Positions 10,999 to 22,724 of a stretch of DNA of 64,000 bases are shown here, in pieces. A program made the position numbers and the translations under genes. Origin of the DNA: Hymenoscyphus infarciens (lineage: Eukaryota > Ascomycota > Leotiomycetes > Helotiales > Helotiaceae); assembly GCA_001414345.1 (NCBI GenBank), contig LLCB01000131.1, positions 62,001-126,000 of the forward strand. The letters run 5' to 3'. Within the stretch, counting starts at the first letter, position 1. The number at the start of each line of letters is the position of its first letter. Below the pieces are notes generated by a model that saw nothing but the letters and a program-made list of their open reading frames with translations, was not told the origin of the DNA and ran no database searches.

Positions 10999-12819
10999 TT
11001 AAACAAGTAGATACATGGATCGAGGAAACCTATACGAATTGGGAGGTTCACAAGTATCTAGCGCCTGTGCCAACTCAGGTACATCAGGTAAATCCATCCT
11101 GTTCTCTCCATTCCAGCGCTCATAATGTGGGGGACCTCGAGGCGAGTACGTTTGCGGGGGGGTTCCAATGTGTGAATTGCTGCAACTTGCACAAACAGGC
11201 TGATAGGGTTGGCATGTGGTCTTGCTCAACCCGCAGCGCAGACATGCTCCTGCAGATCGCATCTCCTTGGCCTTCAGGCGGGTCGTGCTGTTGAGGGCTG
11301 ATTTTCTCCGTCCTAACTTGGAGATTGAGTTGACTTCAAATCTGTAGTACTATAGACCGTGAGGGATTAGAAGGGATTCCTGGTAAAGATCTAAGAAAGA
11401 GTTAACAACGAACTTACCTCGGTTTTATTATGCTCTATGTTAGATGTGATAGAAGGAGCGGGGGGTTCCACAACTTTGTTGCTTGGGGATTTCCCATCCC
11501 CAGAAGGAATTTGGTATTCGTCTGGAACAAAACTTGGAGATGGGAAAGAATTTGAATCATCTGGAAATAAGCTCGGCTGATTCATTGGAAAATCCCAATC
11601 TTGCAAGCCAGATTCGTCAAACTCAAACCCACAGATAGCCGGAATTTCGATGTCCCAGTGGTCACACTCTTCGCCATCCGTTCCCCATTCAAAGTTACCA
11701 CTTTTGTTCCATCTACTCGGTACTGTCTCGAGGAGGTGTTGTTCCATGTCATTCTCCAGCGACAGTTTGAGACAAGATCCAAGGTAGACTAGATAATGGG
11801 CCAATATCTGGCATAAGTGGGAGTATTTTGATGTTGATTCTATCTTCTCTTCCTTTGCGGGCCATTAGCGAAGACAGTGGGGACTTTGGATAAAAATACT
11901 TACTTTCTCTAGGATACTGGATTCTTTCGGAGGGGGAATGGTATATGTCGTAGCCAGTATCGTACCAAACACCACGAGAAAAAGTACTTGAATGTCGGTG
12001 AAGGATGCGCTTTTTAGCGATTGAGGCTTCAATCGTTTTTCAAGGTACTTTAACATTTCATGTCCATTAATGGCACCGAGTTGACGCAACTCCAACACAT
12101 CAAGAGGATACTTGTGTTTAGCAATTGGTTGCGTGAAGGCTAGTGACACCGCATAAAGCATTGTTTGGAAATTCTTCCTTTCAACTTCTTTCATTGATGA
12201 GGAGACGAGAGCTGAAAAATTCGGGGATGAAAGGGTTCCGACTTTACTTGTCTCCGTATGCTCGTAACCGTGGAGCCAGTGGACAATATCCTCGACTAAA
12301 GTATCCAGCTTCCAATTGACTTGTGACTTGAATTGAAGAGAGATATCAGCTTGTTGGAGGACCTTTGCATGATCAAAAACCGATTTCCGAAGTTCTTGGC
12401 GAGGCAAAACTGTAGAAGAGTAAACAAAAGGGGGTTGAAAGCGGCCGGAAAAACTCACGGTCTTCAAAAATGCTAACCTCGGAAAGTCGAGTCCTGACGC
12501 AGCCCGAAAAAGAAAGAGTTTTACGACGATGTGTATCTAGAATCAGATCACTACAGGTGATACAGATATCGTCTTTGGAACACTAAAGCTCGTTAATTCA
12601 TTTTGTATTGCAAGACAGAATTGTTGAACTCACCGGAAGTTTTAGAAGAGCACATCGCAGGCATGCTCGGTTATGTCGAACCGAATTGACTTCGTGCCGT
12701 CTCTCTGGTTCGTATTTTGCTCGTTTATGCAAGGACTCGATGTTTGAGGCAGAGTTGAGCTTGAAAACGAAAACTGGGGGACCTCCCTCTGCTTTCATTT
12801 TCCGTTTTAGGGGAAGCAT
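10999..12819 (-). CDS. Putative transcription factor with two zinc-cluster motifs
   Basis: Five exons in phase (12819-12634, 12582-12459, 12409-11904, 11843-11418, 11349-10999) give 530 aa. The N-terminal cysteine motif ACLRCALLKLPC-SKDDICITC is completed exactly by removal of the first 51-bp intron (C-x2-C-x6-C-x5-C-x2-C). A sixth Cys lies further away than in classic Gal4-type fingers. A second motif, ACLRCGLSKTTC-QPYQPVCASC, lies near residue 445, in the last exon. The middle, about 100-270, is helical and includes an HWLHGYEH segment; an acidic, Pro-rich stretch at about 320-410 could activate transcription. Zn2Cys6 proteins bind CGG triplets and often control adjacent biosynthetic genes. 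The last acceptor site has alternatives, so the junction before the second motif is the least certain part. Confidence 0.65.
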
Positions 12820-13435
12820 GTTGTAAATTTGGTTGTGTGGGAGAGTTTAACGTATGGATAAACTTCAACGTCGAGAAAGAGGGCAAGAGGGAGTTCTTAT
12901 ACATTCTTGGTATGAAAAAAATGAGGCTGTGAGAATTGTTGGCGATACCTGGTGCCACATTGTGTAACGTCTTTTTCGGTGATCTGATTTTCTCCTATTT
13001 AGGCTTAGCAACCATGAAGGGGCTTGCGTGGACATTAAAAGCGGCAGTAAATATATTCCGCTGTTCGAACTTTCCAGCACAATTTTGGAACTTGCAATGT
13101 TCCAATGTTCTGAGGTTTTTGGGTGCCACGGTTTTTAGGCCACCAATGAGGTGGCTCACGACCAGCCACATCTTTTAATCCCTCATTTCAGCTTGTTCTT
13201 CTGTGTTCTTCAAGCTTGTCTTACGTTGGGAGTGAGTGGCACTCTTCTTTGGCGCTTATTCTACTTGCCAGAAGATGCTGGAATCGAGAAAAATATATTC
13301 TCTAAGTCTGTGGTGTTTATTCAATAGCCAGCAATACACAAACTTCGCCTAGCCAAATACTCACTCCTCCATCTCACACCCCGAAAACCCGCCATAAAGG
13401 CCTCAGCAGGTATCTCAGCTTGGTTTCCAGATATT
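12820..13435. other. Intergenic, no gene seen
   Basis: This is the probable promoter of the zinc-cluster gene and 3' flank of the coiled-coil gene. No coding exon, repeat or RNA gene was recognised. Confidence 0.4.
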
Positions 13436-14308
13436 TCAACCTTGCCTTCCTCCAACCTGAGCTCTCAACTCATCAATAATCTCCGCCTGACCCACACACC
13501 ATTCCTCAATCTTCCCAACCTTTCGCTCAATACCTTGAAGCTTCAAATTGACCCTCTGGATTATGCTAATCATCTCCTTCGCCTTAGTCGACCTCAAATT
13601 ATCCAAAATCTTATCCCTCATTGCCAACCAACCCTTGATGTCTTTTACCATCTTCTTGGTGTAGTTGACGTGAAGCAGCAAGCCCTGAAGTGTGTCCTTG
13701 AAAACTACATCCATCTCATCAAGCGAAACTTTCCAAGGTCGTATCTCTCGCCATCCCGTTCCCTCGCAGGATATACATCTCTCGCTTTCCTTTGGGCCTT
13801 TCTCTTTCATACGGCGGAGCTTCTCCTTGGTGTCTTCGAGCTCTCCCCATGTGTCGGAAAGTTCGACCTGGAGGGCGATTTTATCGATCTCCAAGGAGGT
13901 CATGAGATTGCAACGGAGGTGGTTTTCGTATCTCGATAGTGCGAGTTCTTCTTTGAGGGCTTGGACTTCGTCGTCGTGGTTTCGACGAGCAATTTCTTCA
14001 CTGGATGCGGGACCGAAGAGTGCTCCATGGTATCCTGTGGATGATCTCGGGATCAGTATTGCCATTTCTACGTGTATTTTTGAGGATGAAAGCAAGTCAC
14101 GACCCTCCTAGAAGAACCTAGGAGAGAAGAAAATACTCTGGGAACACCCACTGTCGTCGAAGTGTTTTACGTCTCCGTTGGTAAGGTGGAGGCTTGCCGC
14201 TGAGTAGGAAGAGGGAGGGTGTGGTTGAGTTGTAGCTGGACCGGGGAGGAGTGGTCGCAATGTAAATCCTTCGATCACAGGGAGGGTTTGGTAGATAATG
14301 TCTGCCAT
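13436..14308 (-). CDS. Hypothetical coiled-coil protein
   Basis: The main exon, 14067-13436, encodes a charged, mostly helical protein with a long coiled-coil pattern (DEVQALKEELALSRYE and DTWGELEDTKEKLRRMKEK) and a lone CISCEGTGW segment. An upstream exon, 14308-14137, starts MADIIYQTLPVIEGF and joins in phase through a 69-bp intron (donor GTATTT, acceptor CGTAG), giving 267 aa. Without that exon the open frame still starts at 14095 and yields 219 aa. No known domain is recognised, and there is no signal peptide or membrane segment. A role as a structural or scaffolding protein would be a guess. Confidence 0.5.
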
Positions 14309-14616
14309 GTTTTAGTTATTTGTTCTGATGATTCGACGATGTTGATGGATGTAGAGCGTTTGTTTCTGGAATTGCTAGGATTTGTCGAGGTGGGGAGTGG
14401 CAATCAAGCAAGAGAAGGGAGGAGCGACCTGATGTAAACACAACCCCAACCCCAACCAAACACTCCAGACCGACACCATCGGATGTCTGTTATCTTTTTC
14501 TATCTTGCTGAAATCATCATTTTCAAAATTAATTGCCAGCATTGGAAAAGTGTTTCGAAAGAGCTTCAAATGCGAAATGAATCTTTTGCAATTCAATCAC
14601 AAGCTCGGGCATTAGG

Positions 14617-15347
14617 GCGTCCCGTATATACCAAAAGCCGGAATCGACTAAATCGCAAATCGCAAATCGCAAATCGTAAATCGCAAATTACAAAAGTTAA
14701 GAGACATAGCAAATCTTAAACTATATTACCCTATTCTCTTGCCCCTTTGCTCTCTGCTCTCTTGCTCTCTTGCTCTCTTGCTCTCTTGCTCTCTTGCTCT
14801 CTTGCTCTCTTGCTCTATTCTTCTATATATTACGTATACTAAGAGAGTGTAGGAGAGGGCGGGAGAAGGATAAGAGTAGGAGAGGGCGGGAGAAGGATAA
14901 GAGTGGGGTAAGGGGGTGAGCAAACATTCCGGGGGAATTTTTTTCCTAGTGTGGGTAAGGGGAGTTTAGAGTAAACATTCCCCCTACTCTTCCCCCCTTC
15001 CCTCTTCCCCTCCTCCCTCTTCCCTTCTTTCTCTTTCTCTCTTATTTATTTTAAAATAATAGGAATAATACGATATAAGAGTTAGGTAATAGGGATCGAT
15101 AGCGAGGAGGCAATGTTACTACTATACACGTAATACTCGTTCTCTCTCTTTATCCTTTAATTAGTTACTATAGTTAAGACTATCTAGTCTTAATATAGAG
15201 AGGGGGAGAGAGGGGAGAAGGAGGGGAGGGAGAGAGAACTTAAATTAAATAATATTATACTTTATGCTTATAAAAAGTAACACTTTACGATTTACGATTT
15301 ATGATTTGCGATTTAGTCGTTTCCGACTTTTGGTATATACGGGATGC
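14617..15347. mobile_element. TIR element, copy A (about 0.73 kb)
   Basis: The ends are inverted copies: GCGTCCCGTATATACCAAAA at the left matches the complement of the right end, TTTTGGTATATACGGGATGC. Just inside each end is an array of the heptamer AAATCGC or its complement. The interior holds a CTCTTG microsatellite (about 14750-14818) and purine/pyrimidine-biased blocks, and encodes nothing. It lies directly next to copy B, whose interior is similar. Confidence 0.7.
14746..14818. repeat. CTCTTG hexamer microsatellite
   Basis: About a dozen near-perfect units of the hexamer lie inside the left half of copy A of the TIR element. The corresponding place in copy B has only one or two units, so the array grew after the copies diverged. 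Confidence 0.9.
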
Positions 15348-15351
15348 CGTA

Positions 15352-16040
15352 GGCATCCTGAAAGTGCAAAAGTCCAAAAACGACTAAATCGTAAATCGCA
15401 AAAGTTAAGTATTTGTAGCTAATTTAACTATATAAGGCCTCTAAGTGCTATAGCTAATCGTAAATTATATTATACTATCTACTTATTCTCTTGCTCCTTA
15501 TTCTATTCTTTTATATACCGAGAGAGCATAGGTGAGAGTGTAGGTGAGAGTGTAGGAGAGAGGGTGAGGGAGTAAAGGAGTAAGAGGGTGAGGGAGTGAG
15601 GGAGTGCGTAAACATTTCAGGGGAAAGTTTTTCCTAGCGTAGGTAAGGGGAGTTTAGCTAAGGTAGTAAACAATCCCTTCCCCCTCTTCCCCTCTTCCTC
15701 TCTCTCTCTCTCTCTCTCTTATTTATTTAGAAACAATAGAAAGAATACAATATAAGAGTGAGGTAATAGGTAGTAAAGATATAATAGTAAGGAGACGATT
15801 GGTAGCAAGGGAGCGATATTACTACTATACACGTAATACTTATTATCCTACTCTATTCTTTGTTTAGCTAGTTACTATAGTTAAGACTATCTAGTCTTGA
15901 TATAGAGGGTGGAGAAGGAGGGAGAAGCACTTTAAATTAAAAATTATTCTCCTTTTTACTTATAGAAAGTAATATTTTACGATTTACGATTTGCGATTTG
16001 CGATTACGTCGTTTTTGGGCTTTTGTAGATTCAGGATGCC
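15352..16040. mobile_element. TIR element, copy B (about 0.69 kb)
   Basis: The left end GGCATCCTGAAAGTGC is inverted at the right end as TTCAGGATGCC. The same AAATCGC-type heptamers and a GACTAAATCG or CGTCGTTTTTGGGC segment follow on both sides. The interior shares blocks with copy A, including GTAAACATT, AAGTTTTTCCTAG, GGTAAGGGGAGTTTAG and a pyrimidine run near 15700. No coding capacity is seen. Copies A and B are head to tail, separated by a short hairpin (GATGCC-GTA-GGCATC). Confidence 0.7.
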
Positions 16041-16494
16041 GTACAAGCCTCTACTTTTCGAACGAGGCTCGTGCAGTCAAAATTCCACATAGTGGGCTTT
16101 ATTTTTGAAAGAAGCTATACGAATAGTCTAGTATGAGAGTGGCTGTTCTAAGCACACCAAAGCAATACGGTTGGATTGGGGTTGCAGTGCATACATTAAA
16201 TCTTCTTTTTGCCTTTTTGGCTTTTTATTCAATATCAAGTCTAACCGAAGTCAACATCGCAATTTCTCTGTGCTTGATGGAGCTCTTTCTTTAGCTTCAG
16301 GTTGGCATCAGACGGATGATATATAAGAAATTAAAACTCAGGTTCCTGACCACTGAAATAAACAATTTCACCCGTGAACCGCGAGCGGGGAGTGGGATAA
16401 AGGTCTAACACAAGGAGATGGCTCTCGGTGGACAACGGAAGCTGTAGTAAATAGCTTGTTTGTTCCGAGAATTTAGTACAATTCAGCATTATAT
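16041..16494. other. Intergenic, no gene seen
   Basis: Sequence between the TIR elements and the next MITE. The short minus-strand frame near 16331-16516 has no recognisable features and runs into the MITE, so it is not called. Confidence 0.4.
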
Positions 16495-17030
16495 CGGTAA
16501 TTGACACAAATGCCACTTTTTTAATTATTAAAGACAGAAATGCTACCTAATTAATTTATTTCTAATAGAAATGCTACTCTTATGCTATTTATTTATTTTA
16601 TGTGCTTCTAGTATGTTTTTTAGTGTATTTGTTATTTATTTAATATAAGTAAAATAGCATTTCTGTCAGGAATAAAATAGTAGCATATCTGTTAGTCACT
16701 ATTCATTCTTTTTAGGTGAATCCCTGCCTAAAAATAGTAAATAGTAACTAAGCATATATAAACCTTCTCTAAGTAAAGACATTCCTAAAAATAATACTAA
16801 AATAAGCTTATTAATACTCTTAAAGCACATATATACTAATATAAATGCTACTTTTATATTCCTAATAGAAATGTCACCTATTTTAGACATAAATGCTACT
16901 ATTCCTAATTTATTAATTTAGTAGTAAAATCACTACTAAATAAATGCATTGTATAAGAGTGGCATTTCTGTTAGAAATAAAAAATCCCTGTCTTTAATAA
17001 TTAAAAAGGTGGTATTTATATTAATTACCG
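16495..17030. mobile_element. MITE with long inverted ends
   Basis: The left end CGGTAATTGACACAAATGCC and the following TTTTTTAATTATTAAAGACAG are mirrored at the right end by CTGTCTTTAATAATTAAAAA and TTAATTACCG. The inside is AT-rich, contains several copies of a GAAATGCTAC-like word in both orientations and encodes no protein. The target duplication is unclear, so the superfamily is not assigned. Confidence 0.65.
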
Positions 17031-18328
17031 TTATTATTATTATTATTATACGACATGAAACGCTAGTAGATGAACATTGAGCTCAAAATAATCGTACTAT
17101 CTTATTAAAAAGCGAACAAGGATAGCGAAGCTGTAGATCTCATCATTTAGTATTATAAACCGTAGACCGGAAATAATTTACGTTAAGGACATCTCTAACC
17201 TAAAAAGATTTGCCACGATTTTAGGAAACTTAGATTTGAACTAGTATGCAAAAATAGGTGATTTAGAGGCGAGAAATTGGAGTCGTAGGTGAACTAACAA
17301 GCCCCAAGTAAGCCAGCAAGTGCTTCGTGAGTCAAACAGGTGTTTTAGGGGCCAAAATTTGTCGTGAGTATGCTATCATTCTTGGTGGCCAGAAAGAATG
17401 TTGCAAGTAAGCTAAACAATTAATGAGTAAGCAATCAAATAGCGGATGAGCCGTCAAATATAGAGTAAACTGGCTAACGTTGAGTGAACAGCTGTGGCTG
17501 AGCGACAAATTATCCAATAAGCCAACAGAAACCACAATTCTCATCATTTCCTGACTTCCCATTCTTTTACCCGCAACTTCACTCAGTGGTACTTGGATGC
17601 TACTATTCATCCAAGAAGGATTTGGGGAAGGGGCGCTGTCACGTGCTTCCAACCTCAGCTGTCGAAAAATAAGAAGTCGTCCAAATCCGAAACGAATTTG
17701 AAGAATTACGCGAGGAACACATAGGAGTAGAGTATGCTAGCAATGCTAGAGTCTTCCTTTCAGACAGTAAACTCATCCTAAAAACAGTGTCTTTCATACT
17801 TATAAGTAGTCTTCTAGACTAATTTGTAGTATATACGTATTCTCATTCGCCCTTATAAAGAAGGGGCATTATAAAAGGGGACGGCCAGAGCGGCACTTTC
17901 AGACGATTGTTATCTATACCAACTAAGCCCTTAAGAGGGCTGTCACATTATAACATAACATATACTAAATAGAAAGGCGAGGTCAAGATGGAGGTTATAC
18001 TTAGAGTTTAGATGATTTAATTTAATTTGATTTACTATATTTTAGGTCTCCTTTGTCTTTCTTTTATTAGCCCTAGATACGGAGCCGACGGCTTGTAACC
18101 ATATTTATAGACTAGACTTAAATAGTGCGTCTGCATATCCGCTAGAGCGGATAAATAGACTATTGATTACAAAAAACAAACAAAAAAAAACCCCAATCTA
18201 TTCATGAACGAAAACATAAAACCCAACCTCCCACCATCGTACAAACCACAAAGACTAAAACCATGTCGCTTCGCTACGTAAAAATACAAAAAATACAAAA
18301 CCAGAAGCCGAAAGCCATATATAGCCTT
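17031..18328. other. Non-coding, probably decayed repeat DNA
   Basis: The composition is moderately AT-rich, and no exon with protein character could be read. A 106-codon minus-strand frame at 17332-17652 lacks any family features. The stretch 17860-18160 has a promoter- or LTR-like look (TATAAAAGGGG, then AT-rich), but no second copy is visible in the window. Confidence 0.35.
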
Positions 18329-21300
18329 TCAACAATCAAAGAAACAATCCATATCCCTCCCAGCCGGCGAATAACTACTATCAAACCCCCCAACATTACA
18401 CGCCTTATCCTTCGTAGTCCAACTCTGACTCCCAAGATTAAACTGAATATAATCTCCTCTGGACTCCGGCGTCAAACTAAGATCCTCATAATAAAGACCC
18501 TTAACCAGCGCCGGGTTTCCATCCCCAGCACTAACCTGCCCATCGGTACCACCAATTGTTTTCCCAGAGAAGTCCTTGGCCGTGACATCAACCCAGAAAT
18601 GCCATGTCCTTGAAGTCCCCGGTCCATCAACACCAGACCAGGTTTCCTTCTCGTGAACGTGGACGGCGCATTGGCCGTGGACATAGCGGTCTTTGGTGGG
18701 TGTTACATGGTAGGAAATTTTTCCATTCGAAAAGGTACCGCCGTGTTTCCAGTTCATGGGGTTTGAGTTCCCGCCTCCGCAGCCGTCGATGAGGGCATCC
18801 ATGTTTTTCTCACAGTCACTTGGGAATGTCGTTCCCGGCGGCCAATCCATGGAAATATCTAGGTTTCCATCGTAGGAACGGACGATGGAGCCTGAATTCT
18901 GGTCTTGAGTTCCTTGTTTGGTGGCGTCGGCACAGAAAGTTTTAGCGTTGTTGATTGCGGCGTCTCGAGCTACCCATTTTATATTTCCGATGTCGTTGCA
19001 GGTTTGGCTGAATGTTGGGTCTGGCGCGACGGAGGTGGTGGTTGTTGGAGTTTGTTTGGGGGTGCTCGAAGATGGTTTTGGGGATGTGCTTGTGGGGATA
19101 CTCGAGAACTTCGAGCTGTCGGAAGTGGTAGAACTTGAGGACTTTGAGTTTGAAGTGCTTGATGTAACTGGAGTCTTGCTTGCTGAAGTGTTCAAGGGCG
19201 ATGAGGTCTTGGAAGTACCCGTAACTGTGGCAGAATCCGAGCCCTTTTTTCCAGTAGAAGTAGGGTTGGAGCTCCCACCAGTATTAGTTGGAGTATCTCC
19301 TCCTTCGTATGCACTCGAACTAGGGCGTGAACAGGAGCCATCCCGCTTTTGGTTGATAGTACAGGAACCCGTTTGTATATCGGTGGCATCCCAAATGTGC
19401 GAATAGCTGTCTGTCTCCATCCAGAGTTTCCACATGGCTTGCTGTTTAGTCGAACCGCTTGCTGCAACTTGATTGTTATCATACTGGATCATGACCTTTC
19501 CTCGAGCCGTGAGATCTAAAGCGGTGAGTTCAGCGGCATTCTTAGCCTTGAACTTTTCATACTTCCTCACACTGCAACAAATTAGCCTACGTTTTTCTCG
19601 TTGGCTCAGGAGCCAGGAGCAGTGAGTAAGGATAAAACTTGCTCCGGACCACTAAGAATGGGAAGTAAAAAGGGGGAATAAAGGGAAAAGTTGCATACGT
19701 CAGTTTCACACCCGCAAGGGGCGCGCCGGTGCCAGTCAAAAGGTCAACGAGTAGGTTAACCCTGTCTTTATACAAGTATTCGTCAGGATTATCATCAGCA
19801 TGCGGAGTAGATATAAATATCTCGCGATGTGTCTCCGGTCCAAGTTTCTGCCCTGTTGCCAACAGAGGCCACAAGGCTACCATTAATTGAGCCGGAACGT
19901 AGGTTCTGGGTGTGTCACGCGGTGTGCCAGGTTTTCGGGCGAGTGGGACCTGCTCTTGAGTTGTGATGGTATCCAAGATATTCTTCTTGAAATCTGCATC
20001 GCTTGTGCCGGGTCCAAATCCAGGTGCCTCCCAATGATGGCTCATCCAGGCTCCCTTTTCCGATACAACAGTGACTGATGTGCAGCCAAAGAGACCAGCA
20101 ACCATCATGAAGTTAGGCGAGTTCTCAAAGTCATCGAATTTAGCGCTAGATTTGGATCCACTACTTCGATGGGCCAATTCCAATCGCGTATATTCCTTGT
20201 CCTCGACTAAAGTATGTTAGTAATACTCGGTGAACACCCCCTTCTTGTTACCCGAGAGCCTCTCGCACAATTACAAACATTGTTCCAGACGATTTAGGAG
20301 AATTAAGAAACCACTTTTCCAATTCTTCTAAACCCCCTCGGACAATACTTGAAAAGTAGAGAAAGTATTCGCCGAGCATCATCTTAAGCAAGCATTGAAA
20401 CAACTTACGGATTTCCTCATAGAAAGCATCAACACTCAAGCCCGCAGTTGGCATAGTACGTGCCTCAATATCAATCCCCGTCGGCGTTGGAACGGGTGTA
20501 GGGCCATCCCATTCGCAAGCTGCACACCCAGGAGAGCAGTATGCTACCCCTGAAGAAGTTGTCGATGCTGTTGTGGTTGCTGTGGTACCTGTTGCACATC
20601 CAGTAATCGTCGATGTTTTGCAAGCAGTTGATGTGATGGTAGCGACAGTGAACGAAGTGGCCCCTGAATAGAAAGAAGTTGAGAGAGAGACCGTTTGTGT
20701 GCACACCGGAACTTGGGTAACGCCTGTGCAAGAAGATGAGCTTGAGCTTGAGCTGGAAGTTGTGCTAGATTGGCTCGATTGAGACTCGGTGCTTGTCTTG
20801 TCCTCGTCTTCGGGATCATCTTTTTTCAGGTCTTCTCCAATTGTTCCCAGTACATCTGTCAAGCTCTCGATGACAGCAATAGGAGGTTCAGGTAACTTGA
20901 CATTATCAATCAAGTTACTGACCACCTTTTCGGCACAAGTGATCAACCCAGCGACATCTTTGGCAAGATCCGCGACAGCTGAAAGTAAACTTCTATCCGC
21001 GATGATGGCTCTGATCTTCTTTTCAGACAAATCTCTTCGCTTTAAATTGGAGCAATCGGGCTTCGCTACTGGCTTGACATCGAGAGCATTGAATAAAGCA
21101 ACAACCTCGTCCTTAGACTTTTCGAGATTATCAATGTACTGCGACTTTAACTTGGCATCGGTGATCCACTGTCTGTTAGCCTTGAGAGCAAAGAACAAGT
21201 CAGCCACGAGAAAGGCTTCATGTGTTGCTTCGGCAGGGGCAATTGTGGTTGTAGGAACGAGGAAGAATGGCCAGTTTGCTGTTGTTGGCCCACTGGTCGA

Positions 21301-21981
21301 TGCGCTCCATGACCCCGACCAAGTAATTGATGCTGGAGTCTCGGAAGTTTGGGATTTACTCGTGGTTGTAAATGGTAAATCTCCAGACCCGGGTGCACCA
21401 GAAGACTTGCTGGTTGTCGATGCCTTTGGTGATGTGAGTGATTTGGATGAGTCGGACTGAGATAAAGACGACCTGGAGGATGTGCCGGTCTTGCTTGCAT
21501 TCTCGCTGCTGGAGGACGACGATTTGCTTGTTTGACTCTGACTCGTTATAGTAGAGCTTGAGGTTTTTCTAGTCTCGCTTGTTTTGTCGGTACCGGTGCT
21601 CGATGTTTTCCCGGATGTGACAGCGACTGCCGAGCTAGTGGTGTTGGATGATATGGATGATATGGACCCACTGGTCAAAGATATGCTCGAGGATGACGGA
21701 CTGGATTTGGTAGTGATGGAAGAGATTGTCGTATTTTTAGAAGGCGTGCTGACGGAAGTCGACTCTGAACTGCTAGTGAGGGAGATTGAAGAGGACGTGG
21801 ATGCTTTGGCAGAAACAATTATTCCAGTTCCAGTTGCTAGAGGAATGGAGCTGTTGCCAGCCTCAACTGAAGCCCTGGCATGGAATCTGAGGGAGCGATC
21901 ATAGGGCTGCACTGGAGTTGCATCACCCTGAAGGAAAACAGATGCAGAAAGCAAAAAAAGAAAGGTAGAAAAGTGACCCAT
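18329..21981 (-). CDS. Large secreted Ser/Thr-rich modular protein
   Basis: Three exons in phase (21981-20409, 20206-19699, 19571-18329) give 1107 aa. Start at 21981 gives a clean signal peptide (MGHFSTFLFLLSASVFLQGDA); an upstream in-frame start at 22008 would weaken it. Order: Ser/Thr-rich stalk about 50-230; helical region about 245-400 with a few Cys; second Ser stretch; Cys-containing CTGVTQVPVCTQTVSLSTS block; YCSPGCAACEW and PTPVPTPTGIDIEAR; then a globular part with FMMVAGLFGCTSVTVVSEKG, GAWMSHHWEAPGF and HADDNPDEYLY; another Ser/Thr linker; and a C-terminal Cys-rich domain with NPMNWKHGGTFSNGKISYH and a CFFDC end. Similar multi-part proteins occur in many Pezizomycotina; I know of no assigned enzyme activity. 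It is probably a cell-wall or extracellular protein, heavily O-glycosylated. Confidence 0.8.
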
Positions 21982-22724
21982 GATTGTAAAGACTGTCTTG
22001 AGTTTCAAACAGGAAAGAATGGAAGTGGGAGAATCCCTAAAGAGGAAAGAAAATCAAAAAGAGATGGAGAGAGGATATAAACGAAAGACATGGTGAGATT
22101 TTCTGATTTCCTGGGGAACAAATTTAACATCAACGCGTACGGCGTGGAAAACAGGCGAAGGATTAAGGCTGAGTGAGCTCTGGAGCTTGATTTTAGTGTA
22201 AGATTGCTTGTAGCGTAGGATCGGTCTCGGGATGAGGCTCTACCATGATGTGGAGATTTGAAAGGATGGGCGATCGACAAGTGCTTACTGATCCTTCTAG
22301 CATGAATTTTGCCCATCAGAATCTCCTAGAGGAAAACAGGCTCTGTCTAACTCTCACCAGCTCGAGAAACAGAAAAAGAATTTTCTTTTACATACCAAGA
22401 TCTTTGCGCTTGCGAGATTCCAATCTTTCATCTAAGGCTGGTGTTGTTGGAGTTGAAACACCCAGTTAGTTCCCTAGCGCTTAGAGGTGAATCGATCCTT
22501 CCATTTCCACATCTTACTCGTATCTTGTTTTCAAAACAAGCTTCACACTTCCGACCTTCCGTAAGGCGCAGCGACAGGCCCTCACGATCCATCGTTCGTT
22601 CCACAGGGCTGGTTGTTGCTGTCGACGTAATTCAGCTGATCCTTTGCCGCAAGGGACGATTAAAACGATTCCATACGACCATTCACAAGGTCATAACTCC
22701 ACTCATCCAGATTCTCACAACAAC
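21982..22724. promoter_or_regulatory. Divergent intergenic region
   Basis: About 740 bp separate the starts of the secreted-protein gene (minus) and the ankyrin gene (plus). No exon is supported. The open frame continuing upstream of 22725 lacks protein character and is treated as 5' leader. Confidence 0.4.

Noticed and set aside
14640..14700. Heptamer array AAATCGC considered as telomeric or CRISPR-like
   Set aside because: It occurs only at the ends of the TIR elements, is degenerate and has no spacers; fungal telomeres are TTAGGG-type.
17332..17652. 106-codon minus-strand frame
   Set aside because: No start context, domain or splice partner; the surrounding DNA looks like decayed repeats.
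20789..21460. 223-codon plus-strand frame
   Set aside because: It is antisense to the secreted-protein gene, where Ser-rich codons leave the opposite strand open.
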